NCBI GenBank assembly: GCA_023424585.1
Contig: JAFADT010000751.1
Coordinates: forward strand, 1-15,090
Length of the DNA: 15,090 bases
Direction of reading: 5' to 3'
Source of the DNA: Pseudomonadota bacterium
GTDB lineage: Bacteria; Myxococcota; Myxococcia; Myxococcales; Myxococcaceae
The notes beneath the pieces were generated by a model. The model saw only the letters and a list, made by a program, of their open reading frames with translations. It had not been told where the DNA came from and did not search any database. The translations under genes and the position numbers were made by a program. This document shows, one piece after another, positions 1 to 7,702 of this stretch (its first letter is position 1; each line of letters opens with the position of its first letter).

Positions 1-73
1 CATCATGGTTTGGCAGATAGCAGGTCCCGGTGGGCCACCTCAATACTTCCCCTTGACGGGCACCCGGGCTCGC

Positions 74-2488
74 ATGAAACCCATGACCGTGCAGATTTCC
101 CAAAGGACGTTGGAAGACCTCGGTTTCTCGGAAGTGCTCCGCGCGCTGACGCAGCGCTGCCGCACCGAGCCGGGAAAGGAGCGGGTGCTCGCCCGTCCGT
201 TCCTGGACACCGAGGCGGAAGTGACCGAAGCGCTGGCGCTCGTCGACGAGGCCCGCTTCCTCTCCCAGCAGCAGTTCTCCCTGCCCCTGGGCGGCGTGAC
301 GGACCTGCGCAACGCCGTGGGGCACGCGGAGAAAGGCGGCGTGCTGGAGCCCCGCCAGCTCATCGACGCGGCCCAGCTGCTCTTCGCCTTCGCGCGCACC
401 CGCGAGGCCCTGGACGAGCGCAAGGAGCGCGTCCCCCGCCTGGTGGAGATCTCCAAGCGCCTGCCCTTCCTGGAGGCCATGGCGCGCCGGCTGGATCAGT
501 GTTTCGAACCGGACGGAACGATCTCCGACCGCGCCAGTCCGGAGCTGAAGGAGGCGCGGGACCGCGCGCGCGGCCTGCACCGGCGCATCAAGACGCGCCT
601 GGACGAGCTGCTCCACGACGCGACCTTCACCAGCAAGCTGCGCGAGAACTACTACACGCTGCGCAACGGGCGGTACGTGGTGCCGGTGGTGTCGAACTAC
701 CGCGCGGAGGTGGACGGCATCGTCCACAACGCCAGCCAGACGGGGCAGACGCTCTTCATGGAGCCCCAGGCGATGGTGGGCCTGGGCAACGACCTGGCCA
801 TCGCGCAGTCGGAGGTCGCGGAGGAGGAGCTGAAGGTCCTCCAGGAGCTGAGCAGGCTCGTGGGCCGCGAGTCCGCGCGCATCCTGGAGGGGCTGGAGGC
901 GGTGGCGGAGCTGGACGAGTTGGAGGCCATCGCCATCCTGTCCGCGGACCTGGACGCCACGACGCCCACCTTCGTGGACGTGAAGGAGTTGCAGCTGCGC
1001 TCGCTGCGCCACCCGCGCCTGGTGCTCAAGGGCACGGAGGTGGTGTCCAACGACGTGGCGCTCACCGAGGCGGCCCGGGCGCTGGTGGTGTCCGGCCCCA
1101 ACGCGGGCGGCAAGACGGTGACGCTGACGGGCGTGGGGCTGTGCGCGCTGATGCTGCGCGCGGGCCTGCCCATCCCGGTGGGCGACGGGTCTCGGATGCC
1201 GCTGTACCGCTCCGTGCACTCCACCGTGGGCGACACGCAGGACCTGAGCCAGGGCCTGTCCTCGTTCAGCGGCCACGTCACCCTGCTGCGCGACATCCTG
1301 TCGGCGGTGGCGACGGACTCGCTGGTGCTCATCGACGAGATCGCCTCGGATACGGATCCGCGCGAGGGCGCGGCCATCGCCATCGCGGTGCTGGAGGAGC
1401 TGCTCGGCAAGGGCGCGTATGTCCTGGTGACGACGCACCTGGAGGAGCTCAAGGCGCTGGCGCACATGGATCCGCGCTTCCTCAACGCGCGCGTGGGCTT
1501 CGACTCCAAGCGGATGGCGCCGACGTTCCGGTTGCAGATGGGCGCGTCCGGCCAGTCGTCCGCCATCGACGTGGCGGCGCGGGTGGGCCTGCCGGCTTCG
1601 GTCTGCGAGCGCGCGCGGGAGCTGTCGCTCAACGCGGGCGGCCCGCTCACCAAGGCGCTGGCGGCCGCGGAGGAGGAGCGGCGCAAGCTCCACGAGGAGC
1701 TGGAGAAGGCGCGCGTCGCGGCGAAGGAGGCGGAGGCGCTGCGGGCGGACCTGGAGCAGCAGAAGGTCGCCTTCGAGCGCGAGCGCAAGGGCCGCATGAT
1801 GCAGTTCAACGAGGACGTGCACGCGGCCAGCGAGCACGCCGCCCAGGAGGTCCGCGACCTCCTGGCGAAGCTGCGCTCGGAGCAGAACGAGAAGGCGCTG
1901 TCGGAGGCGCGGATGCAGCTGCAGCAGCGCGCGGATGAGGCGCAGAAGCGCGCGGCGGCGGCGAAGGCGGAGCTGTTCCAGGTGGAGGCCCCGGGGCCCG
2001 CGACCCTCAAGGTGGGCGCGTGGGTGCACCACTCCGGCCTGGGCCGGGACGTGGAGATCCTGGAGCTGACGGACGGCCAGGCGGTGGTGTCCGCGGGCGG
2101 CGCGCTGAAGATGCGGGTGCCCACGACGGAGCTGTCAGGTTCGCGCGGCCGCAAGCCGCAGCAGGCGAAGTTCCCGGAGCGGCAGAAGGGCGAGGCGGCC
2201 CTGAAGCGCGCGGCCTCCGCGGCGCCGGCGCAGGTGGACGCCACGAACTTCCGCTGCGACGTGCGCGGCATGCGCGCCGACGACGCGCTGGCGGAGCTGG
2301 AGACGTTCCTGGATCAGGGCCTGCGCAAGGGCGAGGAGGCCGCGCTCATCATCCACGGCCACGGCACCGGCGCGCTGAAGCAGGCCATCCGCGACCACCT
2401 GGCCGCGTCGCCGTACATCCGCATGTTCCGTCCCGGTGAGAGTCACGAAGGCGGAGACGGCGTCACGGTGGTGTCCCTGCGCGGCTGA
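74..2488 (+). CDS. mutS2: Endonuclease MutS2 (MutS-family ATPase with C-terminal Smr domain)
   Basis: MutS2 is a cytosolic MutS paralogue that lacks the mismatch-recognition domain. In different bacteria it is linked to suppression of recombination or to rescue of collided ribosomes; which role applies here cannot be read from the sequence. From the ATG at 74 the protein has 804 residues, close to the usual size of about 780-800. The Walker A motif GPNAGGKT lies near residues 341-348 and Walker B LVLIDEI near 417-423. A charged Glu/Arg/Ala-rich coiled coil spans about 540-640. The C-terminal Smr domain starts near 725 with DVRG at 729-732 and has HGHGTG at 761-766. An in-frame upstream start at 5 would add a Pro/Gly-rich stretch unlike the family. 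ATG 83 (MTVQISQRTLEDLGF) is an equally good start, because neither site has a strong Shine-Dalgarno sequence. No partner gene is evident nearby. Confidence 0.96.
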   Translation: MKPMTVQISQRTLEDLGFSEVLRALTQRCRTEPGKERVLARPFLDTEAEVTEALALVDEARFLSQQQFSLPLGGVTDLRNAVGHAEKGGVLEPRQLIDAAQLLFAFARTREALDERKERVPRLVEISKRLPFLEAMARRLDQCFEPDGTISDRASPELKEARDRARGLHRRIKTRLDELLHDATFTSKLRENYYTLRNGRYVVPVVSNYRAEVDGIVHNASQTGQTLFMEPQAMVGLGNDLAIAQSEVAEEELKVLQELSRLVGRESARILEGLEAVAELDELEAIAILSADLDATTPTFVDVKELQLRSLRHPRLVLKGTEVVSNDVALTEAARALVVSGPNAGGKTVTLTGVGLCALMLRAGLPIPVGDGSRMPLYRSVHSTVGDTQDLSQGLSSFSGHVTLLRDILSAVATDSLVLIDEIASDTDPREGAAIAIAVLEELLGKGAYVLVTTHLEELKALAHMDPRFLNARVGFDSKRMAPTFRLQMGASGQSSAIDVAARVGLPASVCERARELSLNAGGPLTKALAAAEEERRKLHEELEKARVAAKEAEALRADLEQQKVAFERERKGRMMQFNEDVHAASEHAAQEVRDLLAKLRSEQNEKALSEARMQLQQRADEAQKRAAAAKAELFQVEAPGPATLKVGAWVHHSGLGRDVEILELTDGQAVVSAGGALKMRVPTTELSGSRGRKPQQAKFPERQKGEAALKRAASAAPAQVDATNFRCDVRGMRADDALAELETFLDQGLRKGEEAALIIHGHGTGALKQAIRDHLAASPYIRMFRPGESHEGGDGVTVVSLRG

Positions 2489-2565
2489 ACCGGCGTGTGA
2501 CAGGGGGTGGGGTCTCGCCGGCCCCGTTCCCCTGGCCCGGGTCGTGTTGGATACAGTACAGGGCC

Positions 2566-4752
2566 ATGGATCGGCTCTGCCTGCTGGGATGTGTGTTGCT
2601 GCTGGCCGCCTGCGGGGAGAAGGCCCCGGACGAGGGCGCCCTCCGCGTGTCCGTGAAGTACGGCTCCTTCAAGCCCGCGTGCGTGCGCGTGGAGGTGAAG
2701 GACGCGAGCGGGCATCGGGACCGCACGGACATCCTGTCCAGCCAGTTCAAGAACGCCGACAAGCAGGAGGTCCTGGTCGCGGTGCGCCGGAAGGCGGACT
2801 GGGACACGGCGCTGAGCGTGACGGCGTCGTCCTACGCGGCCTCGACGGCGACCGGCTGTGATGGGCCCTTCGTGGAGAAGTACGAGAGCGAGGGGGCCCT
2901 CGCCATCGTCGCCAGGAAGTTCACGAACTTCGACGTGACGTTGAGGGCGACGGACGGCGACGGCGACGGCCATCTCGTGGGCGCCATGTGGGACGAGCCC
3001 GCGGACTGCGATGACTCGAACCCGGACAGGTACCCGGGCGCCGTGGAGACCTGCGGCTCCACCGTGGATCTCAACTGCAACGGGCGGGTGGGCTGCCAGG
3101 AGGCGAACTGCGGGGGCCAGGCGTGCGACGACGGCGATGCCTGCACGACAGGGGACCACTGCGATGGCATGGGCCTGGAGGCGAAGTGCGTGCCGCAGCA
3201 GACGAGGACGTGCACGCAGCCCACGGGCGTCTGCGACGCGCAACTGGCGTGCAATCCCGCCTCCGGGCTCTGCGAGCCCACGGAGCCCACGGTCGGCAAG
3301 CCGTGTGACGACGAGAACGCGTGCACGGACATGGACCAATGCGGGGCCGACGGGAAGTGCGCGGGCACTCCGCGCACGTGCACGACCTCGGAGCAGTGCC
3401 TGGCAAGCCAGGGGCAGTGCAACGCGGCCAATGGCGAGTGTGTCTTCACTCCGCTCTCCAACACGGCGACGTGCAACGACACCCTGTCGTGCACCGAGCC
3501 GGATCACTGCGATGGGAGCGGTCATTGCGTGGGGACGCCCACGGCCTGCCATCCATCGCCGTGCTACCGGGTCAAGCAGGCGTGCACGACCAGCACCGAC
3601 TGCGAGTACGAGGTGGACCTCAACGGAGCCTGCACGACCTCGGATGGCGTTCCAGGCGTCTGCCTGGAGGACGCCACCTGCACCCCGTTCCCCTACCGGC
3701 CCTACAACTTCGAGCCGAACACCATCGTGGCGGCGGACATCGGTGAGTTGAAGACGAGCGCGAACGTGACGTTCGACACCCGCACGAAGAACTGGACCCC
3801 GGTGGGCGCGGTCTCGACCTTGGAGACCCTCAAGGTCATGACGCTCTCGCAGGGCCCGGACCTTCCTCCCGCCCTGCTCATTCCAGTGCGGACCCTGGAG
3901 TTGCATGGGAGCCTGACCATCAAGGGGCCCTCGCCCGTCATCCTGGCTGTGTTCGGCGACGCGAACGTGGACCAGTCCATTCTCGCGACAGGCAACATCA
4001 CGAACCCGTCCGCGGATTGCGGCACAGCGCAGGGAGGGGGAGGCACCTTCGCGGGGAAGACGGGCGGAGGCGGTGGCGGCGCGGGCAACGGGACTCCGGG
4101 AGTAGACGGCGGCAATGGCAAGAACAACAGCCAGAGCCACGGCGTCGCGGGCACTTCCGGGCCCACCGGACCGGAGCCCCTGCTGGGGGGCTGCCCTGGC
4201 GGTAACGGTGGAGGCACGGCTTCCGCCGTGGCGGGTCAGGGAGGCGCTGGAGGAGGCGCGATCCAGCTGTCGGTCGCACGCACCTTGAACGTCTCGAAAG
4301 TCATCTCCGCGAGCGGCTTCGGAGGAAAGCGAGGCGTTGCGGGAGGAGGAGGCGGCGGCGGGAGCGGCGGCCGGGTGGTGCTGGAGGCCTTCCAGTTGTT
4401 GCTCACCGACAGTGCTCGCGTCACGGCCAACGGCGGCGGGGGTGGCGAGGGCGGCACCAGTCTCCCCAATGATGGCGAAGACGGAGCCAACGGCAGCGAG
4501 GACTCCGCGACTCCTGCCGCTGGCGGTACGGGCGGAAACGAGACAGGAGGCGCTGGGGGCGCCGGGGGTACGGGCACCGGGGGCCCGACCAAGGGCACCG
4601 ATGGAACCGACGATTTCTTGGGCACGGAGGGCAGTGGTGGCGGTGGTGGTGGCGCCGCGGGCTACATCCATCTGCGCAGCGTCCAGACCTGTGCCCTCCA
4701 GGGAGGGCACCTCATCAGCCCTCCGGCCGTGGACGGCTGCACGCACCCCTGA
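2566..4752 (+). CDS. Large Cys-rich/Gly-rich lipoprotein with MopE-type metal-binding motif
   Basis: This is a predicted surface lipoprotein of 728 residues with no known enzymatic role. A short signal peptide ends in a lipobox, LAAC, with the acylated Cys at residue 16. A domain of about 110 residues follows. A calcium-binding-like DGDGDG segment (130-135) and DCDDSNPD...PGAVETC (from 147) match the putative metal-binding motif seen in MopE-like proteins. A Cys-rich region (about 163-385) contains repeated CDDxxACT..DxC modules resembling those in many myxobacterial secreted proteins. A beta-rich segment (about 390-480) leads into a Gly-rich tail (about 490-710) with GGGGGG and GGAGG runs alternating with hydrophobic strands, which could form a repetitive beta-solenoid. 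The last 20 residues hold two Cys. ATG 2566 was chosen because it gives the lipobox; an upstream in-frame GTG at 2497 would bury it. The gene follows mutS2 by 77 bp with no functional link. Automated pipelines often misname such Cys-rich proteins, so enzyme names from transfer should be distrusted. Confidence 0.88.
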   Translation: MDRLCLLGCVLLLAACGEKAPDEGALRVSVKYGSFKPACVRVEVKDASGHRDRTDILSSQFKNADKQEVLVAVRRKADWDTALSVTASSYAASTATGCDGPFVEKYESEGALAIVARKFTNFDVTLRATDGDGDGHLVGAMWDEPADCDDSNPDRYPGAVETCGSTVDLNCNGRVGCQEANCGGQACDDGDACTTGDHCDGMGLEAKCVPQQTRTCTQPTGVCDAQLACNPASGLCEPTEPTVGKPCDDENACTDMDQCGADGKCAGTPRTCTTSEQCLASQGQCNAANGECVFTPLSNTATCNDTLSCTEPDHCDGSGHCVGTPTACHPSPCYRVKQACTTSTDCEYEVDLNGACTTSDGVPGVCLEDATCTPFPYRPYNFEPNTIVAADIGELKTSANVTFDTRTKNWTPVGAVSTLETLKVMTLSQGPDLPPALLIPVRTLELHGSLTIKGPSPVILAVFGDANVDQSILATGNITNPSADCGTAQGGGGTFAGKTGGGGGGAGNGTPGVDGGNGKNNSQSHGVAGTSGPTGPEPLLGGCPGGNGGGTASAVAGQGGAGGGAIQLSVARTLNVSKVISASGFGGKRGVAGGGGGGGSGGRVVLEAFQLLLTDSARVTANGGGGGEGGTSLPNDGEDGANGSEDSATPAAGGTGGNETGGAGGAGGTGTGGPTKGTDGTDDFLGTEGSGGGGGGAAGYIHLRSVQTCALQGGHLISPPAVDGCTHP

Positions 4753-4778
4753 CCCGTCTTGCGTCAACCGTGATGCCC

Positions 4779-4846
4779 TGGATCCACTGCCCCAGCGGAT
4801 CCATGCCGCCCCGGGCCGCCGCGCACCTCTCGTGAGCGGCGGCCCG
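4779..4846. terminator. Two strong hairpins between two genes, possible terminator region
   Basis: The gap after the large lipoprotein gene contains two inverted repeats. The first pairs TGGATCC (4779-4785) with GGATCCA (4797-4803), and CTG/CAG pair inside it after one mismatch. The second is a perfect 11-bp stem, CGGGCCGCCGC (4812-4822) with its complement at 4836-4846, and a 13-nt loop. No uridine tract follows directly; the nearest T-rich stretch (CCTCCTTTT, 4861-4869) lies about 15 nt downstream. They may end transcription of the lipoprotein gene by stalling, but the missing T-run keeps this uncertain. Confidence 0.35.
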
Positions 4847-4908
4847 CAAGCGGACAGCGGCCTCCTTTTCGACAGGCGGGGCCCCCGCGCCAGCGATATG
4901 GATCGCCC

Positions 4909-5691
4909 ATGCGCAATGCACTGATGGCGGCTTCGTTCCTGGCCCTCGCGGGCTGCTCCCACTCGACGCCCACGGCTCCGGCGTCCTCCACCCAGGCGCA
5001 GGCGGCGCCCCTGTCCGCGCAGGCGCTGGTGGACGCGCCGGACCGCACGGAGGCGGATCGCACGCTGGACGCGGGCCGGCATCCGGCCGCCCTGCTGGAG
5101 CTCGTGGGCGTGAAGCCTGGCATGCACGTCGCGGAGCTGATGGCGGGCGGCGGCTACACCACGGAGCTGCTCGCGCGCGCCGTGGGCCCCTCCGGCAAGG
5201 TGTACGGCGAGAACCCGAAGGTCGTGCTGGAGCGGTTCGCGGAGAAGCCGTGGCAGGAGCGGCTGGCGCGGCCGGTGAACCAGAACGTGGTGCGCCTGGA
5301 CCGTGAGCTGGACGCGCCCTTCCCGCCCGAGCTGGACGGCACGCTGGACGCGGTGGTGAGCCACATCATCTACCACGACACCGGATGGCTGGGCGTGGAC
5401 CGGGCGAAGATGAACGCGGCGGTGTTCCAGGCGCTCAAGCCCGGCGGCGTGTACGTCATCCTCGACTCCAGCGCGAAGCCGGGCACGGGCATCACGGAAG
5501 GCCAGACGCTGCACCGCATCGACGAGCAGTTGGTGCGCGACGAGGTCGAGGCCGCGGGCTTCAAGCTCCAGGAGGAGGGCAACACCTGGCGCAACCCGGA
5601 GGACACGCGCGACTGGAGCTCCAGCCCGGGCGCCGCGGGCGAGCGCCGCGGCACGAGCGACCGCTTCGCGCTCAAGTTCGTCAAGCCGTAG
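4909..5691 (+). CDS. Lipoprotein with class I SAM-methyltransferase fold (COG4798-like)
   Basis: The 260-residue protein resembles predicted methyltransferases of the COG4798 group, whose substrate is unknown. The N-terminus MRNALMAASFLALAGC is a lipoprotein signal with lipobox LAGC (Cys16), followed by a Thr/Ala/Ser-rich linker to about residue 36. The Rossmann-like domain starts near 55. Motif I reads AELMAGGGY at 75-83 and is followed by an acidic strand end. A YHD triplet at 155-157 and LKPGG at 176-180 fit the later core strands. Export would place it away from cytosolic SAM, so the catalytic role in this location is doubtful, or the fold binds something else. The next gene starts 15 bp downstream, so the two are probably co-transcribed. 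No strong Shine-Dalgarno sequence precedes ATG 4909. Confidence 0.85.
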   Translation: MRNALMAASFLALAGCSHSTPTAPASSTQAQAAPLSAQALVDAPDRTEADRTLDAGRHPAALLELVGVKPGMHVAELMAGGGYTTELLARAVGPSGKVYGENPKVVLERFAEKPWQERLARPVNQNVVRLDRELDAPFPPELDGTLDAVVSHIIYHDTGWLGVDRAKMNAAVFQALKPGGVYVILDSSAKPGTGITEGQTLHRIDEQLVRDEVEAAGFKLQEEGNTWRNPEDTRDWSSSPGAAGERRGTSDRFALKFVKP

Positions 5692-5706
5692 GACGGAGCC
5701 ACACCG

Positions 5707-6165
5707 ATGGCCGCGCGCACGTTCAAGGCGAAGCTCGAAGTCGCCAACGACATGGGAGGCCGGTTCGTGCGCTGTCCGTTCGACAGCCGCGAGGCCTACG
5801 GTGAGGCGCGGCCTCCCGTGGTCGGCACCGTCAACGGGCTGCCCTTCCGGAGCCGGTTGATGGTGTACGGGGGCGTCACCTACCTGGGCTTCACCAAGGA
5901 GGTGCGCGAGGCCGCGGGCGTCGAGGACGGCGCGATGCTGAGCATCACGCTGGAGAAGGACACGGCACCTCGGGAGATCGAGGTGCCGGAGGACCTCCAG
6001 CGCGCGCTGGACGCGGAGCCCGCGCTGCGGGACGTGTTCACGAAGCTCGCCTTCACGCACCGCAAGGAGTTCGTGAAGGCGCTCACCGAGGCGAAGAAGG
6101 AGGAGACCCGCGCGCGCCGCCTGGCGCAGACGCTGGAGAAGCTGCGTGCCAAGGTGGCGAGGTAA
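5707..6165 (+). CDS. DUF1905 / YdeI (OmdA)-like protein
   Basis: This is a 152-residue cytosolic protein of a two-part family. The N-terminal DUF1905 beta-barrel-like domain spans about 1-85 and contains the segments GTVNGLPFRSRL and YLGFTKEVREAAG. The C-terminal YdeI/OmdA part (about 93-150) has the family's HRKEFVKALTEAKKEETRARR pattern, seen here from residue 118. In some bacteria YdeI relatives are described as bacteriocin-protection or stress-response proteins, but the molecular activity is not established. The start is ATG 5707, 15 bp after the methyltransferase-like lipoprotein gene, with a weak GGAG upstream. The close spacing suggests one transcript. A small hairpin without a T-run (CGGCTG at 6175-6180 pairing with 6185-6190) follows the stop. 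Confidence 0.9.
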   Translation: MAARTFKAKLEVANDMGGRFVRCPFDSREAYGEARPPVVGTVNGLPFRSRLMVYGGVTYLGFTKEVREAAGVEDGAMLSITLEKDTAPREIEVPEDLQRALDAEPALRDVFTKLAFTHRKEFVKALTEAKKEETRARRLAQTLEKLRAKVAR

Positions 6166-6244
6166 CGCCATCTGCGGCTGACGCCAGCCGGGAGACTGGG
6201 ACCTGTCGGCTCGCTTGACGTGGAGTGAAGTAGCATCCGCTCCG

Positions 6245-6763
6245 ATGACTGCTTCCCGTCCGGCACCTCCCGTCCCCCACTCCCACCCCCAACAGAGGAC
6301 CCGCCTCATCGCCTGTGGTGTGTCGGCCGTGCTCTTCGTGCTCGCCTGTGCGACGCCCGCGATGACCGTGTTCAACACGAACCTGCGCGGCGAGGAGCAC
6401 ATGTGGGGCATGCCCCTGCTGCTCGTCGGCTGGCTGGGGGTGTTCACCCTGCAGTTCGGCTGGTTCGCGAACCCGCTCCTGTGCCTGGCCCTCATCCTGC
6501 TCCTCGCGGGAGCGAACCGGAAGGCGCTCTGGGTCGGCGGCGCGGCGTGCATCCTCGGCCTGTCGTCGCTCACCTGGTACGTGAACCCCATCCCCGCGGA
6601 TGAGAGCGGCGGCAACCGCTACCTGGAGCTGCTCCATCCCTCCGTCGGCTTCGTGTTCTGGATGGCCAGCCTGGGGGTGATTCCTTTCACGGCCCGGCTC
6701 CTCCTGGAGCGTGAAGCGGAGGCCAGGGCTCAGGCGGCTTCGTCACCCGAACCCAACGCCTGA
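6245..6763 (+). CDS. Small multi-pass membrane protein, function unknown
   Basis: I do not recognise a family for this 172-residue protein. It has a proline-rich cytosolic-looking N-terminus (1-20). Four or five hydrophobic segments follow at about 21-40, 56-73, 75-90, 95-113 and 134-153. The C-terminus is charged and Glu/Ala-rich. The loop before the last segment contains NPIPADESGG. ATG 6245 is preferred; an upstream in-frame TTG at 6215 would add ten residues without a better ribosome site. It lies 79 bp after the YdeI-like gene, so co-transcription is uncertain. Its last 34 bp (6730-6763) overlap the end of the convergent methyltransferase gene. Confidence 0.8.
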   Translation: MTASRPAPPVPHSHPQQRTRLIACGVSAVLFVLACATPAMTVFNTNLRGEEHMWGMPLLLVGWLGVFTLQFGWFANPLLCLALILLLAGANRKALWVGGAACILGLSSLTWYVNPIPADESGGNRYLELLHPSVGFVFWMASLGVIPFTARLLLEREAEARAQAASSPEPNA

Positions 6764-7692
6764 CCTCGGGCCGCCGTGAGGAGCAGGTCGTACTTGCCGC
6801 CCAGGAACGTGCGGAAGCCGTGCTGGTGCAGGTAACGGCGATAGAAGGACAGGTCCTTCACCAGCAGCGACAGGTCCGGCTCGCGCAGGTTGCGCACGCG
6901 CGCGCCGTAGACAATCTCGCCATCGCGGAACCGTGAGTTGGGAAAGCCCAAGAGCAACGAGGCTCGGGGCTCCAGGTGTTCCTGCACCAGCTTGCGCAAG
7001 AGCGCCCGGTCATCCACGCCCGGGCTCTGCAGCGTGCCCACCGACACCACCGCGTCGAAGCGGCCCAGGTCCGCGGGCAGCGCGTTCAGGTCCGCCTGCA
7101 CGAACGCATGGCGCGGCTCCGGGAACGCGGCCCGCGCCTCCGCCAACGCGCTCGCGCTGTGATCCACGCCCACGAAGCGGATGCCCTCCACCTCGGCGAA
7201 CGCGGTCAGCTCGTCGCCCCGGTTGACGCCCAGGTCCAGGAGCCGGGCCCCCGGCGGCAACGCCAGCCGTCCCACGGCGTCCAGCCAGGGCATCAGGAAG
7301 CCCGCGTCCTCGAACTTCCGCACGCGCGCGAAGTCGGACGTGGCGCCATAGCGCTCCTGCGGCGCCTCCGTGCGCGGCCCGCCTCCCGCGTGCCAGGGAG
7401 CCTCCGGGCCCAGCGGCTCGAACGTGAGCCGGACGTGCGTCCCGTCCACGCTGTGGGGCGTGCGCAGGCGGCACGACAGCCCCTCCGCCAGATCGCACCA
7501 GCACCTCAGCGGCCGGTGCACGAGCCCGTCCTCCACGCGCTCCCCGGGATAGCGCCCGCGCCCCAGGTCCGGATCCGGAACCTCGATGGAAACAGGCCCG
7601 GACGCCACCCGCGCTTCCAGGTGGCGCAGGACGACGATCAACGGCTCGGAGTGGAAGCGGCGTGGGCTTTCGGTGGGAGGGCGCGACGACAT
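6730..7692 (-). CDS. Class I SAM-dependent methyltransferase
   Basis: The 320-residue soluble protein has a methyltransferase core in its C-terminal half. Motif I is LLDLGVNRGDE (151-161). The acidic strand end is VGVDHSA (174-180), and the FDAVVSVG strand (212-219) follows QADLNALP (199-206). These fit the common small-molecule methyltransferase domain; the substrate cannot be named. The N-terminal 140 residues (with PDPDLGRGRYPGER near 40-52) are not a region I recognise and may recognise substrate. ATG 7692 is chosen over an upstream in-frame start at 7776, because 7776 lies inside the MFS gene and GGTGGGG precedes 7692 closely. It begins 10 bp after the MFS stop, so the two form an operon, probably under the adjacent LysR regulator. 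Methylation and export of one compound is a reasonable but unproven reading. Confidence 0.88.
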   Translation of the reverse strand: MSSRPPTESPRRFHSEPLIVVLRHLEARVASGPVSIEVPDPDLGRGRYPGERVEDGLVHRPLRCWCDLAEGLSCRLRTPHSVDGTHVRLTFEPLGPEAPWHAGGGPRTEAPQERYGATSDFARVRKFEDAGFLMPWLDAVGRLALPPGARLLDLGVNRGDELTAFAEVEGIRFVGVDHSASALAEARAAFPEPRHAFVQADLNALPADLGRFDAVVSVGTLQSPGVDDRALLRKLVQEHLEPRASLLLGFPNSRFRDGEIVYGARVRNLREPDLSLLVKDLSFYRRYLHQHGFRTFLGGKYDLLLTAARGQALGSGDEAA

Positions 7693-7702
7693 GCGCCCCA
7701 CC

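Noticed and set aside
5..73. Upstream start for mutS2
   Set aside because: The added residues are Pro/Gly-rich and unlike the family, and family length fits starts at 74 or 83.
6208..6243. Sigma-70 promoter ahead of the membrane protein (TTGACG at 6215)
   Set aside because: No acceptable -10 box lies 16-18 bp downstream; TAGCAT is only 10 bp away.
2443..6615. A 1390-codon open frame on the - strand across the lipoprotein, methyltransferase-like and YdeI-like genes
   Set aside because: It is antisense to three genes with clear domains, is Arg/Ala/Gly-rich without recognisable motifs, and is the kind of long frame high-GC codon bias produces by chance.
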